Shown here piece after piece: positions 22,932 to 28,702 of a stretch of DNA of 33,453 nucleotides (the stretch's first letter is position 1; the number at the start of each line of letters is the position of its first letter). Location of the stretch: the IMG/VR virus record IMGVR_UViG_3300044911_000374, positions 1 to 33,453 of that record; one strand, 5' to 3'. Made by a program: the position numbers and the translations under genes. A model generated the notes under the pieces. It saw nothing but the letters and a program-made list of their open reading frames with translations, ran no database searches and had not been told where the DNA came from. This stretch comes from a virus.

Positions 22932-23058
22932 TGTATGGAAGTCATCAGTTACAAAAGGCATGACCAAACACTTGACCGAGCAAGAACTATCAGACTTGAT
23001 TGCCAAACTTGACGATGTTGTCATGATGGTCTGCGAATCCTACGAGATTGGGGCTTAA
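22924..23058 (+). CDS. Small protein, unknown
   Basis: 44 residues: MANVWKSSVTKGMTKHLTEQ, ELSDLIAKLDDVVMMVCESY, EIGA. AGAGGAGA upstream sits inside the end of the previous gene. The C-terminal half is one amphipathic helix. Ends in a TTAAGACATG stop-start junction (TAA at 23056, next ATG at 23062). Not recognised. Confidence 0.55.
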   Translation: MANVWKSSVTKGMTKHLTEQELSDLIAKLDDVVMMVCESYEIGA

Positions 23059-23061
23059 GAC

Positions 23062-23223
23062 ATGAGAGAGTACACAACTTATTGGTATGTATGCACATCA
23101 TGCGATACCTCAATAGAAGTAACGACAAGACGAACAGTTAATCGTGCGCCTCAATGCACATGCAAGCACAGTCATGTAGTCCTGTGCCAAACAACCCCTC
23201 CGACTAAAGAAAGTGTGGCTTAA
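23062..23223 (+). CDS. Small zinc-ribbon-like protein
   Basis: 53 residues: MREYTTYWYVCTSCDTSIEV, TTRRTVNRAPQCTCKHSHVV, LCQTTPPTKESVA. CTSC (11/14) and CTC (32/34), with further Cys and His, form a plausible zinc ribbon with a beta-hairpin between. Its ATG is in TTAAGACATG, and it ends in copy 2 of the 26-base junction repeat. Function unknown. Confidence 0.6.
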   Translation: MREYTTYWYVCTSCDTSIEVTTRRTVNRAPQCTCKHSHVVLCQTTPPTKESVA

Positions 23224-23226
23224 GAC

Positions 23227-23382
23227 ATGAAAGATAAATGGTTACTTACGATTGAGGTAGATACCTATGACGGCGACCCACGCATGTGGGACTGGAACCA
23301 CCCTGAGTTTAAGTTCGATGACTCAACAGTTAAAGTTCTTACATCAGAGTTTAAGGGACGGGTGCTACCTGATGAGCAATAA
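23227..23382 (+). CDS. Small acidic protein, unknown
   Basis: 51 residues: MKDKWLLTIEVDTYDGDPRM, WDWNHPEFKFDDSTVKVLTS, EFKGRVLPDEQ. It is rich in Asp, Trp and aromatic residues, and beta-like. Small acidic phage proteins sometimes mimic DNA or inhibit host enzymes; this is only a possibility. Its ATG belongs to the stop-start junction TTAAGACATG. It overlaps the next gene by 11 bases. Confidence 0.55.
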   Translation: MKDKWLLTIEVDTYDGDPRMWDWNHPEFKFDDSTVKVLTSEFKGRVLPDEQ

Positions 23383-23560
23383 AGAAATGATTCGCCTGAT
23401 TCACAATAAAGAAGTTAAGGCATTGTGCAACACAATAAAGAGAGCAAGGTCACAGCGAAATGCCACGACTAATAACGAGGACTTCGACTACTGGCATGGC
23501 ATAATGGAACATCACCTAGAAATACTGGGTGTATTACTTAAGACAGGAGAAAAGAAATGA
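23372..23560 (+). CDS. Small basic helical protein, unknown
   Basis: 62 residues from ATG 23372. A later ATG at 23387 is also possible, since neither has a strong ribosome site. MSNKEMIRLIHNKEVKALCN, TIKRARSQRNATTNNEDFDY, then WHGIMEHHLEILGVLLKTG. It has two helices with a polar link and is basic at the N-terminal side. It ends in ATGA with the next gene, and its LLKTGEKK end is written by TTAAGACAGGAG. Not recognised. Confidence 0.5.
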   Translation: MSNKEMIRLIHNKEVKALCNTIKRARSQRNATTNNEDFDYWHGIMEHHLEILGVLLKTGEKK

Positions 23561-23802
23561 ACCACACAATCACAACTGGTGCCATGACTAAAGGTGTTAC
23601 AGCCTACGACAAGGACTTCGACCTCACCATTGATGGCGTAGAGATGCGAGTTATCCTGCATTGGGACGACAACGATGGCTTTGAATTAACATGGCTGGAC
23701 AAGGAAGGTAGATTCATTACATCACCTGACTGGCTTGATGAGGTAGAAGATTTCTGTCTTAAGTTAGATGGCACAGAACCACATAGCAAGGTGTCGCTAT
23801 GA
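23557..23802 (+). CDS. Small acidic protein, unknown
   Basis: 81 residues: MNHTITTGAMTKGVTAYDKD, FDLTIDGVEMRVILHWDDND, GFELTWLDKEGRFITSPDWL, then a short helix. It is beta-rich and clearly acidic (about 17 Asp/Glu), similar in character to the 51-aa protein at 23227. The ribosome site is ACAGGAGA within a TTAAGACA copy. ATGA overlaps on both sides. No known motif. Confidence 0.6.
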   Translation: MNHTITTGAMTKGVTAYDKDFDLTIDGVEMRVILHWDDNDGFELTWLDKEGRFITSPDWLDEVEDFCLKLDGTEPHSKVSL

Positions 23803-23966
23803 TAATCATGGAGTGCAGAAGTTGTGGTACCACAGTAGAGAATCCAAAGACTATGAACTACATGACTGAACGATGCACGCCTTGTGAATTAAGACACAGG
23901 GAACTAGCCAACCGCGCTATTGATACATACCTTGACAGCATACGAGAGCAGGAGTTAAACAAATGA
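23799..23966 (+). CDS. Small zinc-finger-like protein
   Basis: 55 residues: MIIMECRSCGTTVENPKTMN, YMTERCTPCELRHRELANRA, IDTYLDSIREQELNK. Two CxxC pairs (6/9 and 26/29), 16 residues apart, make a compact zinc ribbon, followed by a charged helix. It resembles small DNA- or RNA-polymerase-binding ribbons, but no family is certain. ATGA overlaps both neighbours. Confidence 0.65.
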   Translation: MIIMECRSCGTTVENPKTMNYMTERCTPCELRHRELANRAIDTYLDSIREQELNK

Positions 23967-24397
23967 AAAGCATCCACCCTCATGCACGAATCTGGATTGC
24001 TACTGCCGTAGGTCTAGCCGTAGCGCTGGTAGTTACACAGCCAACAGTCTCAATACATCAGCCAGAAGGTAGAGTGATTGCTTACTACGAGAACGACTAC
24101 CAACGCTATGCCATTGACCAACTAACTAAGCAGGACAAACTTGAACAGTGGTCTTGCTTGTATGAACTCTGGACACGCGAGTCAAACTGGCGACCAAAAG
24201 CCAAGAACAAAAAGTCTAGTGCCATGGGTATTCCACAGTTACTGGACAGTACATGGGAGAACATCGGTCTTAAGCCAACCTGGAATGGCAGGAAGCAGAT
24301 TGATGCTGGGCTTGTCTATCTGGAACACAGATACGGCAAGTCAGGCAACAACATCTGCCGAGCATACGCTCATCACCTTGCCAAGGGTTGGTATTAA
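23963..24397 (+). CDS. Membrane-anchored or secreted lytic-transglycosylase-like protein
   Basis: 144 residues. A signal/anchor (IWIATAVGLAVALVVTQPTV, about 9-28) is followed by a spacer and an SLT-type domain. The catalytic Glu is probably Glu73 in LWTRESNWRPKAKN; SSAMGIPQLLDSTW and DAGLVYLEHRYGKSGNNICR complete the lysozyme-fold pattern seen in aggregation-promoting-factor-type proteins. It would cut peptidoglycan outside the membrane. It lies in the small-gene block, far from the lysis cassette, so a role in cell-wall remodelling, exclusion or a timed second lysin is possible. ATGA overlap upstream. Confidence 0.75.
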   Translation: MKSIHPHARIWIATAVGLAVALVVTQPTVSIHQPEGRVIAYYENDYQRYAIDQLTKQDKLEQWSCLYELWTRESNWRPKAKNKKSSAMGIPQLLDSTWENIGLKPTWNGRKQIDAGLVYLEHRYGKSGNNICRAYAHHLAKGWY

Positions 24398-24400
24398 GAC

Positions 24401-24751
24401 ATGAAAAATAACAGACCAGAGTTTCATCAAGTGCTTGACGAGATTGCTAGTAAGAATAGATACAACAAAGGGCTAACGGTTTTCGTACTTAAGTACAACC
24501 CATCTCTATGGGACAAGGCTGTCTGCCGAGGCATTGACACTGAGGTTTTCTACCCAGCCCAAGAGTTATTTACTCGTAACGAGGAGCGTATGTTTGAACG
24601 CATGTGCAACGAGTGTCCAGTCATGATGGCTTGTTTAGAGTGGGGTTTAGCCCATGAAAGGTACGGAGTTTGGGGTGGCACTACACCACCAATGCGACAC
24701 AAAATTCGTAAGCGTATAGGCTGGGGTTTGACAGACCCACAGCATAAGTAA
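24401..24751 (+). CDS. whiB: WhiB-family Fe-S transcriptional regulator
   Basis: 116 residues. Four Cys at 42, 69, 72 and 78 (VCRGIDTEVFYPA, then MCNECPVMMAC) give the C-x26-C-x2-C-x5-C pattern that binds a [4Fe-4S] cluster. The G-V-W-G-G turn (89-93) and basic MRHKIRKR tail follow, as in all WhiB proteins. They act with the primary sigma factor and are confined to actinobacteria and their phages, so this identifies the host phylum. Some phage WhiBs block host WhiB2 and septation or superinfection. It is the last gene of the rightward block, joined by TTAAGACATG, and is followed by a terminator pair. Confidence 0.92.
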   Translation: MKNNRPEFHQVLDEIASKNRYNKGLTVFVLKYNPSLWDKAVCRGIDTEVFYPAQELFTRNEERMFERMCNECPVMMACLEWGLAHERYGVWGGTTPPMRHKIRKRIGWGLTDPQHK

Positions 24752-24763
24752 TAGACTTATCTA

Positions 24764-24827
24764 GCACACAAGCGAGAGTTTGTGTGCATAGAAAAGCCCA
24801 GCGATTCTCTCCTGTCTCGCTGGGTTT
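24764..24827. terminator. Double hairpin terminator between convergent operons
   Basis: GCACACAA-N8-TTGTGTGC (24764-24787) is followed by CCCAGCGA-N12-TCGCTGGG (24797-24824). The second stem is flanked by AAAAG on the left and TTTCT on the right, so it can stop transcripts from both directions. It lies between whiB (ends 24751) and dNMP kinase (ends 24837). Confidence 0.85.
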
Positions 24828-24836
24828 CTCTATGTA

Positions 24837-25373
24837 TTAAGCCAGATTAAGTTCCTTAGCAAGCATGAACACCTCATCACTCAAGTCATCAAGAGTTCCA
24901 TCGTTATAGATAACATGATTAAACATGTAGTTATCCATTGCATGCTCTGATGGATGTCCATTGACAGCGCTATGATTGTGGCGATTGATGCGCCAGACAG
25001 TACCACCAAGATTCTTGATTGCTTGTGCCTCATTAGGAAAGCGCACATCAGAGACAACAACTTTATCTTCTGACTTAATACCTGACAATGCAATGTTAAT
25101 CCAGAAGTCATCGCCAAACATCTTGCGCCCAACATCTGTACCTAGTGTCTGCAACAGACGGCGTACCTCTGGGTCACGCTTGGTTACATCCCAGCCATAG
25201 TCCTCAACACGATGGGCTATGTGTGTGATGCTATCCAACTTAGGATTCAATCTCAGCAAAGCCTCACGCATAGGGTCAGCGAAAGCAATACGGCGGTATC
25301 CGTAATTAAGACACAACAATTCTGCCGTGCTGTCCTTGCCTGATTGTGCGTATCCACTTAGTCCAATAATCAT
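24837..25373 (-). CDS. Deoxynucleoside monophosphate kinase
   Basis: 178 residues. P-loop GYAQSGKDS at 7-15. FADPMREALL and the TLGTDVGRKMFGDDFWINI substrate-lid region follow, then VVVSDVRFPNEAQAIKNLGG. This is the pattern of phage dNMP kinases (T4 gp1 type), which phosphorylate dNMPs for DNA synthesis. It is the last gene of the leftward DNA-metabolism operon, with an ATGA overlap to the 29-aa peptide gene. A T4-type enzyme also accepts modified nucleotides such as hydroxymethyl-dCMP; nothing here shows that for this one. Confidence 0.85.
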   Translation of the reverse strand: MIIGLSGYAQSGKDSTAELLCLNYGYRRIAFADPMREALLRLNPKLDSITHIAHRVEDYGWDVTKRDPEVRRLLQTLGTDVGRKMFGDDFWINIALSGIKSEDKVVVSDVRFPNEAQAIKNLGGTVWRINRHNHSAVNGHPSEHAMDNYMFNHVIYNDGTLDDLSDEVFMLAKELNLA

Positions 25374-25459
25374 GAGTCACCCATCGCTAACTTAATCAAC
25401 ACGATTACAAGTACAAACTCAATCAATACTATAATCTGTATTAGTTTCTTCTTAGTCAT
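25370..25459 (-). CDS. 29-aa single-pass membrane peptide
   Basis: MTKKKLIQIIVLIEFVLVIV, LIKLAMGDS. A basic start and one hydrophobic helix of about 21 residues. The gene is tied in: its ATG overlaps the sigma-like gene's end by 8 bases, AAGGA lies 5 bases upstream, and it ends in ATGA with dNMP kinase. It is too small for a family call. The translational coupling on both sides argues that it is translated. Confidence 0.6.
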   Translation of the reverse strand: MTKKKLIQIIVLIEFVLVIVLIKLAMGDS

Positions 25460-26117
25460 TGTTCCTTACTTCCTCTCGTGCTTCTGCATTACTGCGCTTG
25501 CGCCTGTTCCATACTGGTTGCTCTCCACCAAGTCTGTCTTGCAACTTAGTCAATGCACGCTTGACTCTCTTACGCATTGCTTCTTCTGTTGTGCCGTAAG
25601 CCTCAGCCATTGCACCTAACTCCATACCACCTGCGTGATAGCGCATCTTAAGTAAGTCTCTATCTGCTTCTGATAGTTTCTCTAGCCCAGCCATAACATC
25701 TGATAGCAACGCCATGCGATTGCCACCCTCACTTGGCTTGGTCGAACGAGAAACAAACTCATTGCTTAAGTCAGGAGTATCTGACCATCCCTCGTGTGTC
25801 CACACATCACGCAATAGTTCATGCAATACCTCGTGTGAATAGTAGAAAGTATCTGACATAGGCGAACGCGATGTTCTCTGTCTCTCTTTAGCCACATACT
25901 TCTGTGCCTCGTTGAAGAAAGTCTTACGCAACTTGTACTTAAGACTCTCCTCCTGTTGCCACTGCTCTATCTTGTGCCAATGTTCCAGCGCCCACAAAGA
26001 TAGGTGTTGGTACATGTCATCAGTAGTTACTAGCCCACGATGGATGCGACCTGAACGAGAGGCTATCTGTCTTGCGACAGAATAAATCACATCCCATACC
26101 TCGTCTTGTTTATCCAT
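25452..26117 (-). CDS. Sigma-70-family-like factor
   Basis: 221 residues. A region 2-like helical part covers VIYSVARQIASRSGRIHRGL, VTTDDMYQHLSLWALEHWHK and KYKLRKTFFNEAQKYVAKER. After a charged linker comes a region 4-like helix-turn-helix: GLEKLSEADRDLLKMRYHAG, GMELGAMAEAYGTTEEAMRK, RVKRALTKLQ. The tail is very basic. Phage sigma-like proteins of this kind may direct host RNA polymerase to phage promoters. It overlaps the upstream nuclease-like gene by 8 bases. The target promoters are unknown; TTAAGACA is one candidate element to test. Confidence 0.75.
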   Translation of the reverse strand: MDKQDEVWDVIYSVARQIASRSGRIHRGLVTTDDMYQHLSLWALEHWHKIEQWQQEESLKYKLRKTFFNEAQKYVAKERQRTSRSPMSDTFYYSHEVLHELLRDVWTHEGWSDTPDLSNEFVSRSTKPSEGGNRMALLSDVMAGLEKLSEADRDLLKMRYHAGGMELGAMAEAYGTTEEAMRKRVKRALTKLQDRLGGEQPVWNRRKRSNAEAREEVRNND

Positions 26118-26517
26118 CTACTGTTTCCGCCTTCTCATTCTTTAACTTCCGCATTGCCATGAGTAAATCATCTACTGTTATGAGGTATCCCTTGCTCTTA
26201 TTCGGGGGTATCTCACATGTAATCTCACGCCCAAACTCTTTAATGGCATACAACACATGGCTTGTAGGTACCATGAGTACACCTTGTTCCAATACAAATG
26301 CCCAGTAAGAAGCCTCAGTCACCATAATTCCTGATGGCTCCCATGATTTAGACTTCATGTACCAGCACTCAACTTCAATGTAAAGATTGTTAGTAACCCA
26401 CCACTTGCGGTCACGCTTTACCTCTACAGTCTTGCCTTCGGTAAGGAGTTCTTCTACTAACTTCTCACCCTTTCTGCCGTACCCAAAATCTAAATCAAAA
26501 CTGGAGTTTTTAACCAT
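26110..26517 (-). CDS. Small PD-(D/E)XK nuclease-like protein
   Basis: 135 residues. FDLDFGYGRKGEKLVEELLT, then EGKTVEVKRDRKWWVTNNLY and IEVECWYMKSKSWEPSGIMV. An early Gly-x-x-Glu helix, then VEVKRD (Glu-x-Lys) and a following IEVEC strand, give the order of a PD-(D/E)XK active site. Similar small proteins in phages are annotated as endonucleases or resolvases. It starts 3 bases after the Toprim primase gene. With another resolvase-like gene nearby, one may act on recombination intermediates and the other on host DNA. Confidence 0.6.
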   Translation of the reverse strand: MVKNSSFDLDFGYGRKGEKLVEELLTEGKTVEVKRDRKWWVTNNLYIEVECWYMKSKSWEPSGIMVTEASYWAFVLEQGVLMVPTSHVLYAIKEFGREITCEIPPNKSKGYLITVDDLLMAMRKLKNEKAETVDG

Positions 26518-26520
26518 GTC

Positions 26521-27141
26521 TTAAGACCCAACGCGTTTGCGTAAGCCTTCTGCCCCTTCTTGTAGGTACACATCATTGACATCACAGTTGTCTGGCATGA
26601 ACACAGGGAACACATTGTCTAACTCTCGTGTTATGTTCTTCGCCATCTCTCTGCCTGCGTTGTCACCGTCACAGAACAACATAATCTTTTCCCAGTCAGC
26701 CAATACCCGTGAGTAGAATGGCTTCCAGTTATTAGCACCTGGCAACCCGACTGCTGCGAACCCTACTTGTGTCGCGATAATTGTATCAATCTCTCCCTCA
26801 CAAATTACGAGAACATCAGCATCACTTTCTAATGCCATGACATTGAAGATGTGTGTGGTTGCACCAGGACGAGAGAGATACTTCGGTCCAGTATCATTGC
26901 CTATACTGCGAAAGCGTATGTCAATAACACCCGATGGTGTGATGTATGGGATAGCCAACTTGCCAAGGTAAGGTTCATGTCCTGTCTCAGGATTCGCCAC
27001 GAAGCCGAGGCGGAACATACGCGCCGTTGCTTCTGTTATACCGCGACTCTCCAGATACGGAAGAACCTCTGCTAGGTTTTGCTCGTAGTTCTCCGTTGCT
27101 TTCGCCAGTAATTCTCTCTGCGATTTTGACAGCCTCGCCAT
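26521..27141 (-). CDS. DNA primase, Toprim catalytic subunit
   Basis: 206 residues. The N-terminus (NLAEVLPYLESRGITEATAR, MFRLGFVANPETG) matches the RNA-polymerase domain entry of DnaG-type primases. Toprim motifs EGEID (115-119) and FCDGDNAGREM (DGD 158-160) carry the metal-binding acids. It lacks its own zinc finger, which is encoded by the preceding gene at 26987-27361. The ATG at 27141 has AAGGAG 7 bases upstream, so the 155-base overlap with that gene in another frame appears genuine. It synthesises RNA primers with the DnaB-like ATPase. Confidence 0.85.
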   Translation of the reverse strand: MARLSKSQRELLAKATENYEQNLAEVLPYLESRGITEATARMFRLGFVANPETGHEPYLGKLAIPYITPSGVIDIRFRSIGNDTGPKYLSRPGATTHIFNVMALESDADVLVICEGEIDTIIATQVGFAAVGLPGANNWKPFYSRVLADWEKIMLFCDGDNAGREMAKNITRELDNVFPVFMPDNCDVNDVYLQEGAEGLRKRVGS

Positions 27142-27361
27142 ACTTGACTCCTTCTTTCTTCATAATCAATGAGTACACATCTCCAGCCATGTCACAGGCG
27201 AAACATCTAAAGCCACCCTTGTCAATGTTGAGTCGGGCTGACTTAACTTTGTCATTGTGAAAGGCACAGCGGACTGTTACCCATCCAGTTCTGACAGGTA
27301 TAGTAAATCCGTAATGCTCTAAGACTTTAACGATGTCATGCTTAGAGTTTTGGGAGGACAT
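26987..27361 (-). CDS. DNA primase, CHC2 zinc-finger subunit
   Basis: 124 residues from ATG 27361. Zinc ligands: Cys32, His35, Cys53, Cys56 (VRCAFHNDKVKSARLN, GGFRCFACDMAGDVYSL), the CHC2 finger of DnaG that reads the template. YGEAVKIAERITG completes the domain. The last 40 residues are Ser/Arg/Gly-rich (ELRAKPSRGSSVSGESRYNR) and lie over the Toprim gene in another frame. It overlaps the resolvase-like gene by 20 bases. Together with the Toprim gene it makes a two-piece primase. Confidence 0.82.
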   Translation of the reverse strand: MSSQNSKHDIVKVLEHYGFTIPVRTGWVTVRCAFHNDKVKSARLNIDKGGFRCFACDMAGDVYSLIMKKEGVKYGEAVKIAERITGESNGELRAKPSRGSSVSGESRYNRSNGAYVPPRLRGES

Positions 27362-27707
27362 TGCTGAGCCTTTGAACAACATAAGCATCACCTGTTCCCT
27401 TGTTGCTTGCCTTGATAATTACCAATGGTGATGGTGCCAATAGCAATCTCTTTGATAGGCGGTAGTTCTCTGCTTCAATGTCTGCCTCACGCAACCAACC
27501 CGATAGGTCAATGCGACCATCACGCCGTGGTGCCTTGGCTTCAATGACATAAGAATCATTTACTGTCTTAAGAAAGACATCTCCAATGTCGTTACGCCCA
27601 GCACGAGGCAGGCGTTGTGCTTCGTAATCTAACTCAACAAAGAAATCTGCTAGGTCTATCTCCCAGCCTGCACCTCTACGCTTGTTGGCTATTTGCTGAT
27701 TGCTCAC
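27342..27707 (-). CDS. Holliday-junction-resolvase-like nuclease
   Basis: 121 residues from GTG 27707, with GAGGAGAG just upstream. NKRRGAGWEIDLADFFVELD, EAQRLPRAGRNDIGDVFLKT and SYVIEAKAPRRDGRIDLSG match the Hjc/PD-(D/E)XK resolvase order: Glu in the first helix, Asp of GDVF, then Glu-x-Lys (IEAKA). A DNA junction or branch nuclease is likely, cutting replication or recombination intermediates before packaging. It overlaps the glycosyltransferase gene by 32 bases. Confidence 0.7.
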   Translation of the reverse strand: MSNQQIANKRRGAGWEIDLADFFVELDYEAQRLPRAGRNDIGDVFLKTVNDSYVIEAKAPRRDGRIDLSGWLREADIEAENYRLSKRLLLAPSPLVIIKASNKGTGDAYVVQRLSNVLPKL

Positions 27708-28410
27708 GCTCTCTCCTCTCTGCTATTTCTACTGATGCCCAATACAAGTTGTAGTACCCATCATCTAAAGCAAAGCGCTTCATGTGCTTGACTAAGGCTG
27801 ATGTATTTGCATACACTTGTATGCCTGCTGCTTTAACTTTGCGGAAGAAGGCGATGTCCTCACCAATGAACTGCTCACCACTTTCATTGTTCTCAGCAAA
27901 CACAAAGTCTGTCTCACCAAACTTCTCATGCAATGCCTTGATAACAGACTTATGCATTAAGACCAAACCTAAACCAGCATGGTCAACCTTTATGACTTGA
28001 TTGCGTGGGAGTGGGTGGTGATGTTTAATCTGATACTCGTTGTCACCCTCATCAAAGATGGCAGGCAATGGTTGCATGAGTGTGTTCTCCATCTGCTTAG
28101 AGATAAAGTACACACCACTTACAACTGGACGAGTAATCTTGTCAGCGGTATCCCATAGAATCTTGACAACTTCCTTGGTAAGTACGATGTCAGAGTCAAC
28201 CCACAACGCCCAGTCAGTACCGACCTTGTTCCACATCTCAAAAGCAGCCTGTCGTTGGCGTGCAATCTGATTACCCTGCACACGAATAGCATTGTGGAAT
28301 GGGACATCACCAGTGATGATGCTGTACACCAAGCCTTCTGTGAACTTGCCATCTGTGTTTCCATTGTCACACCAGATAACAGATAAAGTTTCTTTATTAC
28401 TATGCGCCAT
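27676..28410 (-). CDS. GT-A glycosyltransferase-like protein
   Basis: 244 residues from ATG 28410 (AAAAGGTG upstream). ETLSVIWCDNGNTDGKFTEG begins a GT-A fold. DWALWVDSDIVLTKEVVKIL holds the Asp-x-Asp (about 72-74) that binds metal and nucleotide sugar. HAGLGLVLMHKSVIKALHEK and GEDIAFFRKVKAAGIQVYAN follow as in GT2-like and related phage enzymes. The acceptor could be DNA, a protein or a glycan. Its position inside the replication operon leaves DNA-base or protein glycosylation open, but no hydroxymethylase was found in the window. Confidence 0.75.
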   Translation of the reverse strand: MAHSNKETLSVIWCDNGNTDGKFTEGLVYSIITGDVPFHNAIRVQGNQIARQRQAAFEMWNKVGTDWALWVDSDIVLTKEVVKILWDTADKITRPVVSGVYFISKQMENTLMQPLPAIFDEGDNEYQIKHHHPLPRNQVIKVDHAGLGLVLMHKSVIKALHEKFGETDFVFAENNESGEQFIGEDIAFFRKVKAAGIQVYANTSALVKHMKRFALDDGYYNLYWASVEIAERREREQSANSQQA

Positions 28411-28702
28411 TATCAAACACCTTTTCTGATTGGTCGAGTACTTCCATTGAACCTTCGGCTAAATCTTTCCACGAGTCAGCCATGATTTTCAGGTTGATTC
28501 CGACTTGTTCTGTACATTCTGGTCCGTGGTTGTCGAGGAGGTGTTGAGCCATTTGGCTAACATAATCAGCAAACTGTAAGCACTCCAGCCATACTGCGGA
28601 AGGGTCGAAGATTTTTCTTGTCGCCTCATCAATATGTTCCATAAACTCTGGAAGTTCACTGAGTATTGTCTCCTTCATTTGAGGTGTTAACTTTGCTTTC
28701 AT
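28400..28702 (-). CDS. Unknown helical protein (start uncertain)
   Basis: 100 residues from ATG 28702 (GGAAG 6 bases upstream). The frame is open up to 28816, but that start would overlap the upstream gene by 161 bases. MKAKLTPQMKETILSELPEF, MEHIDEATRKIFDPSAVWLE, CLQFADYVSQMAQHLLDNHG. It is all-helical and acidic and ends SEKVFDNGA. It overlaps the glycosyltransferase gene by about 11 bases. Not recognised. It may be a small partner of the replication proteins, judging only from location. Confidence 0.5.
   Translation of the reverse strand: MKAKLTPQMKETILSELPEFMEHIDEATRKIFDPSAVWLECLQFADYVSQMAQHLLDNHGPECTEQVGINLKIMADSWKDLAEGSMEVLDQSEKVFDNGA

Larger units (their letters stand above)
20056..24401 (+). 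repeat. Dispersed TTAAGACA repeat family
   Basis: The heptamer TTAAGAC, nearly always followed by A and preceded by C or A, occurs 18 times on the plus strand here: 20056, 20383, 20410, 20831, 21243, 21401, 21688, 22030, 22115, 22386, 22611, 22780, 22903, 23055, 23220, 23538, 23889 and 24394. It occurs five times reversed (GTCTTAA at 20407, 21726, 22276, 23756 and 24267). About 0.5 would be expected by chance. Half of the forward copies lie within 30 bases upstream of a start codon. Those inside genes read mostly as Leu/Ile-Lys-Thr. Confidence 0.85.

Noticed and set aside
20056-24401. CRISPR-like or transposon-like reading of the TTAAGACA repeats
   Set aside because: Copies are only 7-12 bases, unevenly spaced, and lie inside and between real genes; there are no spacers, no terminal inverted repeats and no transposase.
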